The notes under the pieces: model-generated | The model's input: only the letters and a program-made list of their open reading frames with translations | Databases searched by the model: none | What the model was told of the DNA's origin: nothing | Shown: positions 15,581 through 24,547 of the stretch, in pieces | How positions within the stretch are numbered: position 1 is the stretch's first letter | Layout of the letters: each line of letters starts with the position of its first letter | Assembly (NCBI RefSeq): GCF_029360585.1 | Contig: NZ_JAQZSJ010000005.1 | Coordinates: 1 to 64,000, forward strand | Source of the DNA: Cohnella caldifontis | GTDB lineage: Bacteria > Bacillota > Bacilli > Paenibacillales > Paenibacillaceae | DNA length: 64,000 nt | Direction: 5' to 3' | Program-made: the position numbers and the translations under genes

Positions 15581-16039
15581 ATGAAATGGAATCCCGAATC
15601 TTGGACGTCGGATGCTTGGACGCAGTTTCTCCAGGAGCATTGGATCGTCTTGCTGGCGGCCGTCGTCGTCATTTTCATCGTGATGAAGGTCGTCAAAACG
15701 GTGCTCAAATGGGTGCTGGCCGCCGCCATTCTGTTCGGGGTGGTCGCATACGGCGGATACAGCATCGACGATTTGTCCGCGCTCGGCAGCAAGGTGGAGG
15801 CGGGGACGAAGGACGCCATCCTGAAAGCGGCCGTGAACGAAGCCTCGAAGGCGGAATACACGGTGCAGCCGGACGGAAGCTACGTGATCCGCACGCCGAA
15901 TCTGGAGCTCAAAGGCGAGAAGGGAAGCGGGAAAGTCAAAATCTCGTTTCAAGGCATCCCGGCCGGCACGTGGGACGTGGAAGGCCCCATTCGGACGCTG
16001 ATCGAACAAGCAGAATCCAAAGCCGGGGCCCAAGCCTGA
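15581..16039 (+). CDS. Hypothetical membrane-anchored protein (152 aa)
   Basis: The 152-aa protein has hydrophobic helices at residues 20-37 and 40-57. A soluble C-terminal part follows, with a strand-rich segment (YTVQPDGSYVIRTPNLELKG) and GTWDVEGP. The soluble part probably faces outward. It was started at the ATG, but GGAGGAG is 13 bp away, so a nearby alternative start is possible. It is co-oriented with the CvpA-transglutaminase gene 68 bp downstream and may work with it. I do not recognise the family. Confidence 0.65.
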   Translation: MKWNPESWTSDAWTQFLQEHWIVLLAAVVVIFIVMKVVKTVLKWVLAAAILFGVVAYGGYSIDDLSALGSKVEAGTKDAILKAAVNEASKAEYTVQPDGSYVIRTPNLELKGEKGSGKVKISFQGIPAGTWDVEGPIRTLIEQAESKAGAQA

Positions 16040-16107
16040 TTTGCCGACCCGCACCCTCTCGCGGGTTTATTTTTTGCGCAAGAAATCGGGGAAGGAGGTG
16101 GGGAAGG

Positions 16108-17247
16108 ATGCCGGCCATCCTCGATTGGAACGTTCAAGCGTTCAACGTCGTCACCGTCGCGCTGCTCGCGATCGTCGCTTTGTCTTTGCTGCAAGGGTTG
16201 CGTAAAGGAGCGAAAGGTTCGGCCCGGCAGCTGTTCCTTTTCCTGCTCCACTCGGCGGTTACGGTCGGAGCCGTCATCCTGTCCGCGGCGGCGGCCGCCG
16301 CATTCTCCCCCCGGCTGCAGCAATGGCTGGCGGAGAGCGGGATGACGAGACCTTCCCCGGACGCCAATTCGGTCCGGCAGCTGCTGTATACGGCCGGCTC
16401 CGGCCTCCGGGATCTGCCGCTGCTTCGGTTCGCCGTCCTGTTCCTCCTCTGTTACGCGGTCGTCCGCTCGGCCGCCGGCCTGCTGGCCCGGCTGCTCGGG
16501 TCCGTCATTTCGGCGCCGCTGGCGATCATGCCTTCCGGAGGAGCGGTAAGCCGCGCGGCCGGAGGCGTCATCGGCACGGCGCTCGGGGCCGTGCGCGCGC
16601 TCTTGCTGACGGCGGCGCTGTTCGCGTATTGCGCGTTGTTTCCGCAGGCGCCGTACACCGATTATATCCAGCAATCCGGCTTGTACCGGGAGGCGGCGGC
16701 GCAAGTGATCCAGCCCGCTGCCGGCACGCTGCTGGAGGAGCGGCTGCCGGTGTTCGCGCAGGCGATGTCGGGCGAACTGAACCAGCTCTGGCTGCGCCGC
16801 TACGACGTCATCGACGCCGAAATCCCGGACGACATCGTAGGCGCCGCGCTGGAAGTCACCAAAGACAAATCCGGCGAAGAAGCCAAAGCCAAGGCTTTGT
16901 ATGACTGGGTCGGGACGCGGATCGCGTACGACTACGACAAGGTCGAAGCCTACGAAGAAAGAGGAGACTGGCGGGAACAGACGCCGGAGACGACGTTCCG
17001 GACCCGCAAAGGCGTGTGCATCGATTACGCCCGCCTGTACGCCGCGATGGCGCGGGCCGCGGGGCTGGACGCCCGGGTCGTGACCGGGCTCGGCTACGAC
17101 GGCCGGGGCGGCTATGGCGCGCATGCCTGGAACGAAGTGTACCTGCCGGCGGCCGGCAAATGGGTCCCGCTCGATCCGACGTGGGCCCGCACCGGCAACT
17201 GGTTCGATCCGCCGCGATTCTACGACACGCACATCCGCAACGCCTAA
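16108..17247 (+). CDS. Membrane protein with CvpA-like N-terminus and transglutaminase-like domain
   Basis: The 379-aa protein has four to five hydrophobic helices in residues 1-190, with the amphipathic GLRKGAKGSARQ loop style of CvpA proteins. A soluble papain-fold transglutaminase-like domain follows at 250-370. The catalytic triad is visible: Cys304 in KGVCIDYARL, His339 in GAHAWNEVYL and Asp356 in PLDPTW. Such domains cleave or modify peptide bonds, often in the envelope. A strong GGAGGTGGGGAAGG RBS precedes the ATG. A PBP gene follows, so a cell-wall role is a reasonable inference. Confidence 0.85.
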   Translation: MPAILDWNVQAFNVVTVALLAIVALSLLQGLRKGAKGSARQLFLFLLHSAVTVGAVILSAAAAAAFSPRLQQWLAESGMTRPSPDANSVRQLLYTAGSGLRDLPLLRFAVLFLLCYAVVRSAAGLLARLLGSVISAPLAIMPSGGAVSRAAGGVIGTALGAVRALLLTAALFAYCALFPQAPYTDYIQQSGLYREAAAQVIQPAAGTLLEERLPVFAQAMSGELNQLWLRRYDVIDAEIPDDIVGAALEVTKDKSGEEAKAKALYDWVGTRIAYDYDKVEAYEERGDWREQTPETTFRTRKGVCIDYARLYAAMARAAGLDARVVTGLGYDGRGGYGAHAWNEVYLPAAGKWVPLDPTWARTGNWFDPPRFYDTHIRNA

Positions 17248-17335
17248 ACCCTTTATCCAACTTTTCGCCGCAGTCATTCGTATATTTCGTTAGTCAGGTC
17301 TCCGCCATGAGGCTACCCGCAAGGAGGTTACACAA

Positions 17336-19381
17336 GTGAGCGGTTCCGGATCGGAAGATGCGCAAAAGAAAGAACTGCGCAACCGCCGCCATTTCAGTTT
17401 TCGCCTGAACGTGTTCTTTTTCGCGACCTTTTTCGTGTTTTCGGTGCTGATCGTCAAGCTCGCCCTGCTGCAGTTCGTGGACGGCCCGACGCTCAAAGCG
17501 GAGGAACATAAAATCGGGACCCGCGACGTGCCGATTCCGCCGATCCGCGGCAATATTTACGACTCCGCAGGCCGGCCGATCGCTTACTCCACCTCCACCC
17601 AGTCCCTGTACTTCACGCTGGAGCCGGGGACGAAGGAAGAGGAGGGACGGGCGCTCGCCGCCAAGCTGGTCGACGTGTTCAATCGATACGGAGATCCGGT
17701 GGAGAAGCCGCTGACGGCGGAGCAAGTGTTCGATTACATGGACTTCGGCGGCAAAGTGAATTTGCCGTTCCAGCCGCGGCGCATCAAGACCGGCTTGAAC
17801 CAGAAAGAGATCGCATATTTCTCCGAGCACCGGGACGAATTCAAAGGCATCGACGTCGTGGAGGAGAGCATCCGCCAGTATAGCAAAGAGCAAATCGCGG
17901 TACAGCTGGTCGGCTACATGAAGAAGCTGAGCGGCGCGAAGTCGCTCGACAAATACAAGGACATCAACGCGGACCAGGACGACCCGACCTTGAAATACCT
18001 CGATTCCGAGGAGGTCGGCTTCGACGGGCTGGAGCTCATGTACCAGGACGAGCTGCGCGGGCGCAACGGGGTGAAGTCGTATCCCGTCAACAACGAGAGC
18101 AAAATCGTCGGGCCGATGCAGCTGACCAAGCCGGTCAAGGGAGACAACCTCTACCTGACGATCAATCAGGACGTACAGCTCGCGACGCAGAAGGCCATCA
18201 TGGACCATCTGCAATTCATGAAGCAATCCTCGCCCGGCACGACTTATTACGACGGCCGGTTCGCGACGACCGGCTACGCCGTGGCCATCGAGGTCAAAAC
18301 CGGCAAAGTCGTCGCCATGGCCAGCATGCCGGACTACGATCCGAACCTGTGGCAGGGCGGCATCAGCTCCAAAGATTACGACGCCGTCAAATATTTCACG
18401 GGCAACGGCGCGATCCGCGAGGTTCAAGCTCCCTACGCCGATGACAAGGAACGCAAGAAGCACCCCTCTTCGCTCGTGTTCTTGGGCTCGACCCAGAAAC
18501 CACTGTCCATTCTGATCGGGTTGAACGAGAAGCTGATCACGCCGAACTCGACGTGGAACGACCCGGGGTATTTCGCGTTCGGGGCCAAAGGCCACGAGGT
18601 GAAAGTGCGCAACGCGAGCAGCGCCGCCAACGGTTCGCTGAACCCGACCACGGCGATCGCCAAATCGTCCAACGCCTTCATGGCGGCCAATATCGGCAAC
18701 GGTCTATACATGAAATACAAAGACAGCGAAGGCGTCGACGTCTGGGACAGCTACGTGAAGCAGTTCGGCCTCGGCGTCACGACCGGCAGCGGCCTTCCCG
18801 GGGAGTCCAAGGGCGACGCGAACTACTTCTCCGAGGCCAAACGAGGCAGCGCGCAGTCCGCTCTCATCTACGCTTCCTTCGGCCAGCAAGGCCGTTATAC
18901 GGCGCTGCAGCTGGCCCAATACGCCGCCACGCTGGCCAGCCACGGCCAGCGCATGAAGCCGCAGTTCGTGGACGAAATCAAGGACGCGGAAGGCAACGTC
19001 ATTCAGCCTTACCAGCCGGAAGTGCTGAACACGGTGCATTTTCCGGACGCATATTGGCGTACGATCGAAAGAGGGATGGCGCAGGTCAAGGTGCAAGGGT
19101 TCGAAGGCTTCCCTTACAATTACCTGCGGAAAACGGGGACGTCCCAGCAGGACGTCGCCGGAAAGAAGCTGGAGAACGGCGTGTTCATCGCCTACGCCCC
19201 GGCGGAGAACCCGACGCTGGCCGTGGCCGTCGTCGTCCCGCAGGGCGGCTACGGCGGATGGTCCGCGGCTCCGATCGCGCGCAAAATTTTCGATGCGTAC
19301 GACGAGGCGGTCGGTCTGACGGGTACGCCCCGCAAAGCGTCCCCACCCGTCTCTCCGCCGTCGGACGCTCCGAATCCGTGA
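17336..19381 (+). CDS. Class B penicillin-binding protein (transpeptidase)
   Basis: The 681-aa bitopic cell-wall transpeptidase has a transmembrane anchor at residues 26-46. An N-terminal dimerisation domain contains IPPIRGNIYDSAGRPIA. The C-terminal transpeptidase domain has active-site motifs STQK (Ser385, Lys388), SSN (444-446) and KTG (599-601). It lacks PASTA domains, resembling PBP2/PbpA-type elongation enzymes more than SpoVD. GTG start with AAGGAGG at ideal spacing. The Pro/Ser-rich C-terminal tail is short. Confidence 0.93.
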   Translation: MSGSGSEDAQKKELRNRRHFSFRLNVFFFATFFVFSVLIVKLALLQFVDGPTLKAEEHKIGTRDVPIPPIRGNIYDSAGRPIAYSTSTQSLYFTLEPGTKEEEGRALAAKLVDVFNRYGDPVEKPLTAEQVFDYMDFGGKVNLPFQPRRIKTGLNQKEIAYFSEHRDEFKGIDVVEESIRQYSKEQIAVQLVGYMKKLSGAKSLDKYKDINADQDDPTLKYLDSEEVGFDGLELMYQDELRGRNGVKSYPVNNESKIVGPMQLTKPVKGDNLYLTINQDVQLATQKAIMDHLQFMKQSSPGTTYYDGRFATTGYAVAIEVKTGKVVAMASMPDYDPNLWQGGISSKDYDAVKYFTGNGAIREVQAPYADDKERKKHPSSLVFLGSTQKPLSILIGLNEKLITPNSTWNDPGYFAFGAKGHEVKVRNASSAANGSLNPTTAIAKSSNAFMAANIGNGLYMKYKDSEGVDVWDSYVKQFGLGVTTGSGLPGESKGDANYFSEAKRGSAQSALIYASFGQQGRYTALQLAQYAATLASHGQRMKPQFVDEIKDAEGNVIQPYQPEVLNTVHFPDAYWRTIERGMAQVKVQGFEGFPYNYLRKTGTSQQDVAGKKLENGVFIAYAPAENPTLAVAVVVPQGGYGGWSAAPIARKIFDAYDEAVGLTGTPRKASPPVSPPSDAPNP

Positions 19382-19389
19382 AAAACCGA

Positions 19390-19418
19390 AAATCCGCTCC
19401 CGATGGAGCGGATTTCGC
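19390..19418 (+). terminator. Hairpin after the PBP gene
   Basis: An AAATCCGCTC/GAGCGGATTT stem with a short loop is followed by TTCGCGC. The T-tract is weak, so termination may be partial. Confidence 0.5.
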
Positions 19419-19481
19419 GCGATTATGGTAGAATGTCGATGAACGAGGTGCCGGCATGGCGAAAGGAGAGTCTTCGGCAAA

Positions 19482-20225
19482 ATGTCACGTTATCGCTTGT
19501 TGGCGCTGGATTTGGACGGAACGCTGCTAAACGGGGAGAGCGAAATCAGCCCGGGCAACGCCGAATGGGTTCGCCGGGCCCGGGAAGCGGGCATCGTCGT
19601 CATCCTGTCCACCGGCCGCGGCGCGGATAGCGCTTCGGAGTTCGCGAGGCAGCTGGAGCTGGATACGCCGATGATCACGCTGAACGGCGGGGAAATATGG
19701 CGCGGACCGAACGAGCTGTTTCGCCGCACGCCCCTTGAGGCGTCGCAAATCAAGGAGCTTCACCGGCTTGCCCGGCGCAGCGGAGACGTATGGTATTGGG
19801 CCTATTCCACGGAAGGTCTCTGCAATAAGGAAAAATGGCCGGAAGACATCGAATCCCGGGAATGGCTGAAGTTCGGCTTCTACTCCGAGGAGTTGGACCA
19901 AATCCGCGCCATCCTGGAAGAGATCCGGACCTGGGACGGACTCGAGCTGAGCAACTCGTCTCCTTACAATATCGAGATCAATCCGGCCGGAGTGTCCAAG
20001 GCGGCGGCGATGGAAGAAGTTTGCCGGCTCGTCGGCTGCCGGATGTCCGAGGCGGTGGCGATGGGGGACAGCTTGAACGACATCGCGGCCATCCGCGCCA
20101 GCGGGCTCGGCATCGCCATGGGCAACGCCCAGGAGGAAGTGAAGCAGGCGGCCGACGCGGTCACCTCCAGCCATCTGGAGGACGGGGTCGCCCGCGCGAT
20201 TCGGGACTTTGTGCTAAAGGCGTGA
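19482..20225 (+). CDS. Cof-type HAD-IIB phosphatase
   Basis: The 247-aa cytosolic phosphatase has the HAD motifs: DLDGTLL near residue 10, STGR near residue 43, a lysine in GVSKAAAM near residue 180, and GDSLNDIAAI near residue 200. The C2-type cap inserts between motifs II and III. The substrate is probably a sugar phosphate or other small phosphate ester but cannot be assigned. It is closely followed by the DUF456 gene, with 7 bp between. Confidence 0.9.
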   Translation: MSRYRLLALDLDGTLLNGESEISPGNAEWVRRAREAGIVVILSTGRGADSASEFARQLELDTPMITLNGGEIWRGPNELFRRTPLEASQIKELHRLARRSGDVWYWAYSTEGLCNKEKWPEDIESREWLKFGFYSEELDQIRAILEEIRTWDGLELSNSSPYNIEINPAGVSKAAAMEEVCRLVGCRMSEAVAMGDSLNDIAAIRASGLGIAMGNAQEEVKQAADAVTSSHLEDGVARAIRDFVLKA

Positions 20226-20232
20226 GATCTTG

Positions 20233-20742
20233 ATGGACGCAATCGGCTGGCTGATCGTCGCGGCGCTGTTCGCCCTTGGCATGGCGGGCGCCGTGCTTCC
20301 GGTACTCCCGGGGGCGGTGTTCATTTTCGCGGGCTTCTTCGTGTACGGCTTTTTTTTCTCGTTCGAGCCGTTCGGTTTCTGGTTCTGGGCGATCCAGACG
20401 TTGATCCTCGTCCTGCTGACCGTCGCGGACTACCTCGTGAACGCCTGGGGAGTCAAGAAATACGGAGGCTCCAAAGCTTCGGTGGTCGGCAGCACGATCG
20501 GCGTGCTGATCGGGCCGTTCGTGATTCCGGCGTTCGGTCTGATCATCGGCCCGTTGGCCGGCGCGGTGATCGGGGAATGGTTGGACGGCCTGGTCAAAGG
20601 AACCCCGCTGAACCGGGAATTTTTCGTCCGGTCTTTGAAGGTCGGCTGGGGATCGCTCATCGGGCTGTTCAGCAGCACGGTCGTGAAGATCATCCTGCAG
20701 CTGTCCATGATTGCCGTATTCGTCGTTTGGCTGATTTGGTAA
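20233..20742 (+). CDS. DUF456 family membrane protein
   Basis: The 169-aa protein has about four to five transmembrane helices and two Gly/Pro-rich repeats typical of DUF456: LPVLPGAVFIFAG near residue 22, and VVGSTIGVLIGPF with GPLAGAVIGEW near residues 84-115. Family function is unknown. Either the TTG or the ATG one codon later could initiate. It is adjacent to the HAD gene in a probable operon. Confidence 0.85.
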   Translation: MDAIGWLIVAALFALGMAGAVLPVLPGAVFIFAGFFVYGFFFSFEPFGFWFWAIQTLILVLLTVADYLVNAWGVKKYGGSKASVVGSTIGVLIGPFVIPAFGLIIGPLAGAVIGEWLDGLVKGTPLNREFFVRSLKVGWGSLIGLFSSTVVKIILQLSMIAVFVVWLIW

Positions 20743-20808
20743 TTTCGCAACCCTAAAACCAGCGAGAGTTTGGCTCCGTCAAACTCCGATTCAAGGAGGA
20801 TCTACATC

Positions 20809-21528
20809 ATGCTTCGCGTAACGGTATGGAACGAATTCCGGCACGAGCAGATTCACGAAGAGGTTCGCAAAGTGTATCCGGAGGGGCTTCACAAGGCGAT
20901 CGCCGACGGTCTCGAGGCGGAGGGAGGCTTCACGGTCCGCACGGCCACTTTGCCGGAGCCCGAGCACGGGCTGACGCAGGAAGTGCTGGACGACACCGAC
21001 GTCTTGATCTGGTGGGGGCACATGGCCCATCACGAGGTGGATGACGCCATCGTCGAACGGGTGCACGAGCGCGTGCTGAACGGCATGGGCCTCGTCGTGC
21101 TCCATTCGGGACATTTCTCGAAAATTTTCAAAAAGCTGATGGGAACGGGCTGCGACCTGAAATGGCGCGAGGCGAACGAGAAGGAAAGAATCTGGACGGT
21201 GAATCCCGCCCATCCGATCGCCGCGGGCATTCCGGAATATTTCGAAATCAAGCCGGAGGAAATGTACGGCGAGCACTTCGACATCCCGGCGCCGGACGAG
21301 CTGATATTCGTCAGCTGGTTCGAAGGCGGGGAAGTATTCCGCAGCGGCTGCACGTGGCATCGCGGCCAAGGGAAAATTTTCTATTTCCGCCCGGGACACG
21401 AGACGTACCCGACCTACTACGTCCCGCTCGTGCGCCGCGTGATCGCGAACGGCGTCCGTTGGGCGGCGCCGTCGGGCGCGGCGAAACCCGTGCGGGGCCA
21501 CCATCAACCGCTCGAACCGATCCAATGA
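20809..21528 (+). CDS. ThuA-like domain protein
   Basis: The 239-aa cytosolic protein belongs to the ThuA-like glutamine-amidotransferase fold found in trehalose/sugar utilisation loci. Conserved blocks are [10 protein letters not shown] at the start, [16 protein letters not shown] near residue 65, and [18 protein letters not shown] near residue 100. [12 protein letters not shown] lies near the C-terminus, with histidines likely forming the active pocket. CAAGGAGGA precedes the ATG. No trehalose genes lie nearby; murJ follows within 18 bp. Confidence 0.88.
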   Translation: MLRVTVWNEFRHEQIHEEVRKVYPEGLHKAIADGLEAEGGFTVRTATLPEPEHGLTQEVLDDTDVLIWWGHMAHHEVDDAIVERVHERVLNGMGLVVLHSGHFSKIFKKLMGTGCDLKWREANEKERIWTVNPAHPIAAGIPEYFEIKPEEMYGEHFDIPAPDELIFVSWFEGGEVFRSGCTWHRGQGKIFYFRPGHETYPTYYVPLVRRVIANGVRWAAPSGAAKPVRGHHQPLEPIQ

Positions 21529-21545
21529 ATCGAGGCTCTTAACCG

Positions 21546-23174
21546 GTGAAAAAAGACACGCTGCTCAAAGGCACGCTTATCCTCGCCGCGGCCGCGCTCG
21601 TGGCGAGGGCTCTCGGCATTCTGCAGCGGGTGCCCATCGAGCATATCCTCGGGGATAAAGGAAACCAATACTACGGAATCGCCAATAACCTGTATTTGTT
21701 GCTGCTGGCGGTGGCGACGGCCGGGATTCCCAGCGCGGTAAGCAAGATGGTCTCCGAACGCTATTCGCTGGGGAGAGAGAACGAGGCGCGGCAAATTTAC
21801 CGCGCCGCTCTTCTGTTCGGAGCGGCCGCCGGACTCCTGATCACGCTCGTCATGCTCGGCTTGGCTCCGATGATCTCCGCGCTCATGCACGATCCGGGCG
21901 CCGCGGCGTCGATTCGGGCCATCGCCCCTTCGCTTATCCTGTTCCCGGTGATCGCGATGATGCGCGGGTATTTCCAGGGTCGGCACAACATGTCGGCGGG
22001 CGGCCTCTCGCAGATCGTCGAGCAAATCCTGAGGGTGGCGTCGGCGGTCGCCCTGGCTTTCGCGTTTTCGGCATGGGGGTGGAGCGACGAGAAAGTCGCG
22101 GCGGGAGCCTCGTTCGGCAGCGTTTTCGGCAGCATTGGCGCGTTCGGCGTCATGTTGTACTATGCGCGCAAGCTGGCCTCGGCGGATAAGGCTTCCGGTA
22201 CCGCGAAGCACGCTTCCGGCGGCCGGAGGCTGAAATTGGGCGACATTTACCGGGAGCTGTTTCGCCTTTCGGTGCCGATCGTACTTACGGCCATTACCGT
22301 TCAAATGATGTATACGCTGGACGGGGTTCTCCTCCATCCTTTGCTGCGGGGGCATTTCCAACCCGAAACGATCGATGCGTGGGGCAGCGTGCTCTTGCAG
22401 AACGCGCAGTCCATCGCGGGCATCCCGGTCATTCTGGCCGTCGCGCTCAGCCAGTCGATCATTCCGGTCATCTCCTCCGCCCATGCGACGGGGGACCGCG
22501 CCAAAGTCGGCGCCCAATCGTCGCTGGCCGTGCGCATCGCCGTATTCAGCGGCATGCCGATCGTCTTGCTGCTGTCCGTCGGAGCTTACAGCGTCAACGG
22601 CTGCCTGTTCAGTTCCAGCCGGGGGAGCCTCGTCGTGGGGCTGCTGTCGTTCGGCACCATTTTCCAGATCGGGATGATGGTGACGAACTCGATTTTGCTC
22701 GGGATCGGCCAGCCGCGTAAAGCCACCATGCACGCGCTGACCGGCATTCTGGTGAAAATCGTGCTCAGCTTCGCCCTGGCGCCTTGGATGGGCGTATACG
22801 GACTGATCGCCGCGACGTCGATCTGTTTCCTGTGGACGCTGGGCTTCAATATCCTCAGCCTGAAAAAAAGATCGGACCTGCGGGTCATCGACAAGGGACG
22901 CTGGGCCGGTTTCCTGGCGGCGATCGCCGTAACGGCCGCCGTGCTTTGGGGGCTTCAAAGCGCGGTGCTCGCCTTATTGGCCGGCTTGCCCGACCGGGGC
23001 GCGCTGTTCTTCTCTTCGGCCGTAATGGGCGTCGCCGTCCTTCTGGTGTATCCGGCGCTGCTCATCCTGTTCCGGGTGATTACCCGGGAAGAGGCGGGGT
23101 CGTATCCCGGGCCCGTCCGCAAGCTGCTGGCCCCGTTGTTCCGCTTGCGCGCCGGCCGCGCCTCCGGCGGTTAA
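21546..23174 (+). CDS. MurJ-like lipid II flippase / polysaccharide exporter (YtgP-type)
   Basis: The 542-aa MOP-superfamily protein has fourteen predicted transmembrane helices. The N-terminal block TLILAAAALVARALGILQRVP and the IPSAVSKMVSERYSLG loop are typical of the YtgP/SpoVB group. Length matches Bacillus YtgP (MurJ), which flips lipid II. GTG start. It directly follows the ThuA gene, and its stop overlaps the end of the convergent DUF2515 gene by 4 bp. A SpoVB-like sporulation role is the main alternative. Confidence 0.85.
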   Translation: MKKDTLLKGTLILAAAALVARALGILQRVPIEHILGDKGNQYYGIANNLYLLLLAVATAGIPSAVSKMVSERYSLGRENEARQIYRAALLFGAAAGLLITLVMLGLAPMISALMHDPGAAASIRAIAPSLILFPVIAMMRGYFQGRHNMSAGGLSQIVEQILRVASAVALAFAFSAWGWSDEKVAAGASFGSVFGSIGAFGVMLYYARKLASADKASGTAKHASGGRRLKLGDIYRELFRLSVPIVLTAITVQMMYTLDGVLLHPLLRGHFQPETIDAWGSVLLQNAQSIAGIPVILAVALSQSIIPVISSAHATGDRAKVGAQSSLAVRIAVFSGMPIVLLLSVGAYSVNGCLFSSSRGSLVVGLLSFGTIFQIGMMVTNSILLGIGQPRKATMHALTGILVKIVLSFALAPWMGVYGLIAATSICFLWTLGFNILSLKKRSDLRVIDKGRWAGFLAAIAVTAAVLWGLQSAVLALLAGLPDRGALFFSSAVMGVAVLLVYPALLILFRVITREEAGSYPGPVRKLLAPLFRLRAGRASGG

Positions 23175-24406
23175 ATACGGGGAAGCGGCGCGGCCGCAAG
23201 GGTTTGCAGCTTGCGCTGCGCGAGCTCATGCTCCTCCGTCATGTCGACGAGCCGAGGAGGCTTCGGCGATGTAAGCCACGATGCGGTCATGGACCGCGCC
23301 AAGTCTCCTCGGAACCAATCGATGGACGGAGGTTCGGGCAAGGGGCGGTCGTTCCACGCTTGGTCCAGTTTGGGGCTGTACCAAAGCGAATCGTCGGCGG
23401 AGAATTCCCTTTCGGGGGAGTTCCCGCCTTTTTTGCGTTCCCCGAACCGCTCCGGCCAATAGTCCGCTCGGGAACCGGTATGCGGGATCCGCTCCGCGAA
23501 CGCCCGAACGCCGGCCAGCACGCGCGGATAACCGAAAAGCATCGCATATAAGCTTTTGCCGAACCGGATCCGCTCGTCCAGGCTGGCGAACCGCTCCAGC
23601 ACCGCTCCGGCCAATGGAAGCCGGATTTTTCCTTTCCGGTCGTCTTCCAGCAACGGAAAGACGACCTGGTTCGTCTGCAGCCAGGGCAGGGCGCGGAAAG
23701 ACGGCGTTCGGAGCACGCGGTCCCGATACAACGGATGTTCCACGACCGGGTTCTGGATCACGTTCTGTTCGTTGATAATCAAGGCAACCGTCAAAGGCAC
23801 GGGGTCGCGATCCGTCCAGAAACGTTCCCAGAACGGGCCCATGAACGCCGATACGCCGAATTTCGGCAACAGCCCGAACAGCGGCCTATTCCGTTTAAGG
23901 CTTTCCGCGTACAACCTGAGCTGCGGGTAGGCATCCCGGAAAATCAGCGCGTTGCACGTCTCCAGCAAAGCGAAATGCATCTCCGCCGTATCCGGTTCGA
24001 GCAGCCGGGGCAGCCATTCCCCTTTCAAATCGGTCATCGACCAGCCTCCGTTCCGCGACACCATGTGGGCGAGCAGCGCCCAGTGCAGTTCGGGCAGCGA
24101 TCGGAATACATTCCAATAGGCCTGCGTTCGCGTCACGTTGTCGAGGTTCCAGACGCGGGTGTCCCGGAGAAGCGTCCCGATGAACGCCTCTTCTTCCGCG
24201 TTACCCATTCCGGACTGGATCGTGAACGTTTCCCTGGAGGGCTCTCGCAACAACCGGTTCAATTCGCCGAAGAGCGGGCTTCCTTCCCCGCAGTTGCAGG
24301 AAAGCGGCCTGCGCCGGGCGGTTAGCCGAAGGGACCTCCGCCATGCCGCGGACTTCCTCGCGAATCCGAGCGCCAGCTCGCCGGCGGCCTGCCATAACGA
24401 TGTCAA
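23171..24406 (-). CDS. DUF2515 family protein (YppC-like)
   Basis: The soluble protein of about 411 aa matches the DUF2515/YppC family of spore formers, whose function is unknown. Recognisable parts are the CNCGE segment near residue 40, RVWNLDNVTRTQAYW near residue 85, and the C-terminal DYWPERFG with a run of prolines. A GTG four codons upstream also opens the frame, but its G belongs to the AAAGGAG Shine-Dalgarno itself, so the TTG with 11-bp spacing was preferred. It converges on murJ. Confidence 0.8.
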   Translation of the reverse strand: MTSLWQAAGELALGFARKSAAWRRSLRLTARRRPLSCNCGEGSPLFGELNRLLREPSRETFTIQSGMGNAEEEAFIGTLLRDTRVWNLDNVTRTQAYWNVFRSLPELHWALLAHMVSRNGGWSMTDLKGEWLPRLLEPDTAEMHFALLETCNALIFRDAYPQLRLYAESLKRNRPLFGLLPKFGVSAFMGPFWERFWTDRDPVPLTVALIINEQNVIQNPVVEHPLYRDRVLRTPSFRALPWLQTNQVVFPLLEDDRKGKIRLPLAGAVLERFASLDERIRFGKSLYAMLFGYPRVLAGVRAFAERIPHTGSRADYWPERFGERKKGGNSPEREFSADDSLWYSPKLDQAWNDRPLPEPPSIDWFRGDLARSMTASWLTSPKPPRLVDMTEEHELAQRKLQTLAAAPLPRI

Positions 24407-24547
24407 TGGGGCGCCCACTCCTTTGTTTGGGAATGTAACGGATTTGCCGGGAGGATTCCCGTTCCGGGCGTCGAATTACTCTTGTTGCGGCTAGGGAAAT
24501 GTTTCCAAACTTACTTGTGCAGGGCCGCGAGGAAAGGGGAAAACGGA

